A stretch of 9,002 bases of DNA from Bacteroidales bacterium (GTDB lineage Bacteria; Bacteroidota; Bacteroidia; Bacteroidales; UBA1556): the NCBI GenBank assembly GCA_029935325.1, contig JAOZKO010000023.1, positions 1 through 9,002 of the forward strand. Direction: 5' to 3'. Both the position numbers and the translations under genes were made by a program. The notes under the pieces were generated by a model. The model searched no databases, was not told where the DNA came from, and worked only from the letters and a program-made list of their open reading frames with translations. Within the stretch, counting starts at the first letter, position 1. Each line of letters opens with the position of its first letter. Shown here piece after piece: positions 7,997 through 9,002 of this stretch.

Positions 7997-8035
7997 AAAA
8001 GCCATTCGCCGCCCGGTGAATGGCTTTTTGTTTTT
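7997..8035 (+). terminator. Rho-independent terminator after secreted protein B
   Basis: A 14-bp stem (7997-8010 with 8015-8028, one G-U pair) encloses the loop GCCC and is followed by TTTTTGTTTTT. It starts 22 bases after the stop codon. It is clearly related to the terminator at 4195-4230: same stem length and position, with base changes that preserve pairing. Confidence 0.9.
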
Positions 8036-8079
8036 ATACCTTAATACAATAGTTCGTTGAGTTTCTGTTTCTCGTCAAG

Positions 8080-8095
8080 ACGCAAAGACGCAAAG
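8080..8095. repeat. Two tandem copies of ACGCAAAG
   Basis: The octamer ACGCAAAG occurs twice head to tail at 8080-8087 and 8088-8095. Similar ACGCAAAG-type short repeats are, from general memory, common between genes in Bacteroidota. No function is assigned. Confidence 0.6.
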
Positions 8096-8171
8096 TGTTA
8101 ATTCTATGAATATAATACATTATTGCATAAAGTCGTAATCGCCTGACTGTGTGATTTGTATAAAACATTAA

Positions 8172-8215
8172 CGGAGTATTCTTAATATCCGCAAGGGTTT
8201 TCGTTACGAAAAACC
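8172..8215. other. Two adjacent short hairpins
   Basis: The first hairpin is 8172-8191: arms CGGA-g-TATT and AATATCCG around loop CTT, giving 8 pairs with one bulged G. The second is 8195-8215: arms GGGTTTTCG and CGAAAAACC around loop TTA, giving 8 of 9 pairs. Only three bases separate them. Neither is followed by a T run, so they are not ordinary terminators. They could be a structured RNA element or a decayed palindromic repeat. Confidence 0.45.
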
Positions 8216-8312
8216 TAAATGGCTGTTAGTGTTGATGCGCTATATCAACAATGATAGCAGTTGGGGTTTATAGTAGAAATACCTTTACGGATTTAAGGTT
8301 GTAGTCATAAAT

Positions 8313-8343
8313 ATTGCACGATAGGCTTTTTTTACTAGTTTTG
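8313..8343 (+). promoter_or_regulatory. Bacteroidota-type -33/-7 promoter of recX
   Basis: TAGTTTTG at 8336-8343 matches the Bacteroidota -7 consensus TAnnTTTG. ATTG at 8313-8316 lies 19 bases upstream and matches the -33 TTTG box at three of four positions with normal spacing. Transcription would start near 8348, about 20 bases before the recX ATG. This contrasts with the two secreted-protein genes, which show sigma-54-like elements instead. Confidence 0.55.
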
Positions 8344-8366
8344 TGCATATTATTTATTATAACTAA

Positions 8367-8843
8367 ATGGAACAAAATCAGGAATTTTGGAAATTTGCAA
8401 TAATGTTGGAACGCTTTTGTAGCTATCAAGAACGCTGTGAGCTGGATGTAAATACCAAAATGACAAAATTGAATGTTCCTGATGATTTGCATATAGCTTT
8501 ATTAGATCACCTAAAAGAACAAAATATGCTTAATAAATTACGATATGCAATATCATTTGTAAATGGTAAGTTTAAGTATAAGAAATGGGGGAAGATTAAG
8601 ATATACAGTGCTTTAGCTCAGAAGAGACTAGATAGAAGGAGTATCGAAAAAGCATTAATGGAAATAGATGATGAAGAGTATAAACAAACTCTAATAGAGT
8701 TAATGGATTCTAAAAGTGAAGAGATTGGCGGTATTGAAAAAGATAAAGACAAGAAGAGATTAATAAATTATCTTTTGCAAAAAGGATATGAAAGCAATTT
8801 GATATGGGGTGCTTTGCGTGAGAAAGAGAGAAATAGAGGTTGA
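8367..8843 (+). CDS. recX: RecX family regulatory protein
   Basis: 158-residue cytoplasmic protein of the RecX family, which binds RecA filaments and usually inhibits recombinase activity and SOS induction. Visible family features are FCSYQERCELDV (about 18-29, the conserved CS-x-x-E-x helix of the first repeat), LKEQNMLNKLRYAISFVNGKF (about 49-69) with the typical helical spacing, WGKIKIYSAL (74-83, the conserved G-K/R-x-K-I-x-x-x-L helix), EIDDEEY (about 99-105) and a C-terminal third repeat with LINYLLQKGYE. Length is normal for Bacteroidota and the gene looks intact. The ATG at 8367 is preferred because starting at Met13 (8403) would cut into the first helix. No Shine-Dalgarno is evident. 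recA is not in the window, and the neighbouring secreted proteins give no functional link. Confidence 0.88.
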   Translation: MEQNQEFWKFAIMLERFCSYQERCELDVNTKMTKLNVPDDLHIALLDHLKEQNMLNKLRYAISFVNGKFKYKKWGKIKIYSALAQKRLDRRSIEKALMEIDDEEYKQTLIELMDSKSEEIGGIEKDKDKKRLINYLLQKGYESNLIWGALREKERNRG

Positions 8844-8858
8844 AAGGTTTTGCATGGC

Positions 8859-8877
8859 AGGTGAAGCCTTCACTTTT
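8859..8877 (+). terminator. Weak hairpin after recX, possible terminator
   Basis: GTGAAGCCTTCAC (8861-8873) folds into a 5-bp stem with loop GCC, extendable to 7 pairs by AG/TT, followed by TTTT at 8874-8877. It starts 15 bases after the recX stop codon. The stem is short and the T run brief, so terminator function is uncertain. Its GGTGAA and TTCAC arms recall those of the 50-bp repeat just downstream. Confidence 0.3.
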
Positions 8878-8897
8878 GGGCTGAGAAGTTGAGAAGT

Positions 8898-9002
8898 GGA
8901 GGAAAGAGGAGTTCACCTACGCTAAAGCTTCGGTGAAGGAAAGAGGAGGAGGAAAGAGGAGTTCACCTACGCTAAAGCTTCGGTGAAGGAAAGAGGAGGA
9001 GG
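8898..9002. repeat. 50-bp tandem repeat, at least 2.1 copies, running off the window
   Basis: Two perfect 50-bp copies (8898-8947 and 8948-8997) are followed by the first five bases of a third at the window edge. Each unit has a purine-rich part (GGAGGAAAGAGGAG type) and an imperfect inverted repeat with arms TTCACC and GGTGAA around GCTAAAGC (8911-8936 in copy 1). No coding is apparent. The array probably continues to the right. Confidence 0.9.

Larger units (their letters stand above)
8036..8312. other. Non-coding region between secreted protein B and recX
   Basis: No credible coding region is seen. This part of the 391-bp gap holds a short tandem repeat (8080-8095) and two adjacent hairpins (8172-8215). 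It is less AT-rich than the first intergenic region and contains CG-containing stretches. It may be a leader, a small RNA or remains of a mobile repeat; nothing in it identifies which. Confidence 0.5.

Noticed and set aside
8268..8916. Minus-strand frames overlapping recX (8268-8492 and 8710-8916)
   Set aside because: They overlap a well-supported RecX gene, and no domain, promoter or start signal supports them.
8898..9002. The 50-bp repeat as the start of a CRISPR array
   Set aside because: The whole 50-bp period is identical between copies, so there is no variable spacer.
1..9002. A defence, toxin-antitoxin, mobile or otherwise new multi-gene system
   Set aside because: Only three genes are present: two surface proteins of a recognisable T9SS-substrate type and recX. 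No nuclease, transposase, integrase, phage or toxin motif is visible, and no tRNA or rRNA was recognised.

Overview
The window looks like AT-rich chromosomal DNA from a member of the Bacteroidota. Two very large secreted proteins end in the type A C-terminal sorting domain of the type IX secretion system (T9SS), a pathway restricted to that phylum. The third gene is a RecX of the kind found in Bacteroidota, preceded by a TAnnTTTG-type promoter. Genus or species cannot be given from this window.

Layout, all genes on the + strand. Positions 1-473 are non-coding and AT-rich, with a 22-bp direct repeat, a perfect 13-bp dyad and a sigma-54-like promoter. Positions 474-4169 encode secreted protein A (1231 aa). 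A 218-bp gap holds a terminator and a second sigma-54-like promoter. Positions 4388-7975 encode secreted protein B (1195 aa), followed by its own terminator. Positions 7976-8366 are non-coding, with a short tandem repeat, two adjacent hairpins and a Bacteroidota-type promoter. Positions 8367-8843 encode RecX. From 8898 a 50-bp tandem repeat runs off the window end.

Proteins A and B are tandem paralogs with the same order of modules over most of their length: signal peptide, N-terminal beta-rich domain, beta-propeller-like domain, SdrD_B-like (Cna_B-type) domain, a 293-residue thrombospondin type 3-like calcium-binding array, a beta-sandwich domain, a fibronectin/Ig-like domain and the T9SS sorting domain. 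They differ at the N-terminus. A carries a second copy of the beta-sandwich domain found near its own C-terminus, whereas B carries a GEVED domain. Each gene seems to be its own unit (promoter, gene, terminator), which suggests that the whole cassette was duplicated and the N-terminal module later exchanged. The likely role is a large calcium-stabilised surface or extracellular protein, such as an adhesin or surface-layer/matrix component; no catalytic domain is visible. RecX, a RecA modulator, appears functionally unrelated.

Nothing here amounts to a clearly new biological system. The points most worth checking are the paired sigma-54-like promoters, the N-terminal module swap, the co-varying twin terminators, and the structured 50-bp repeat at the right edge.
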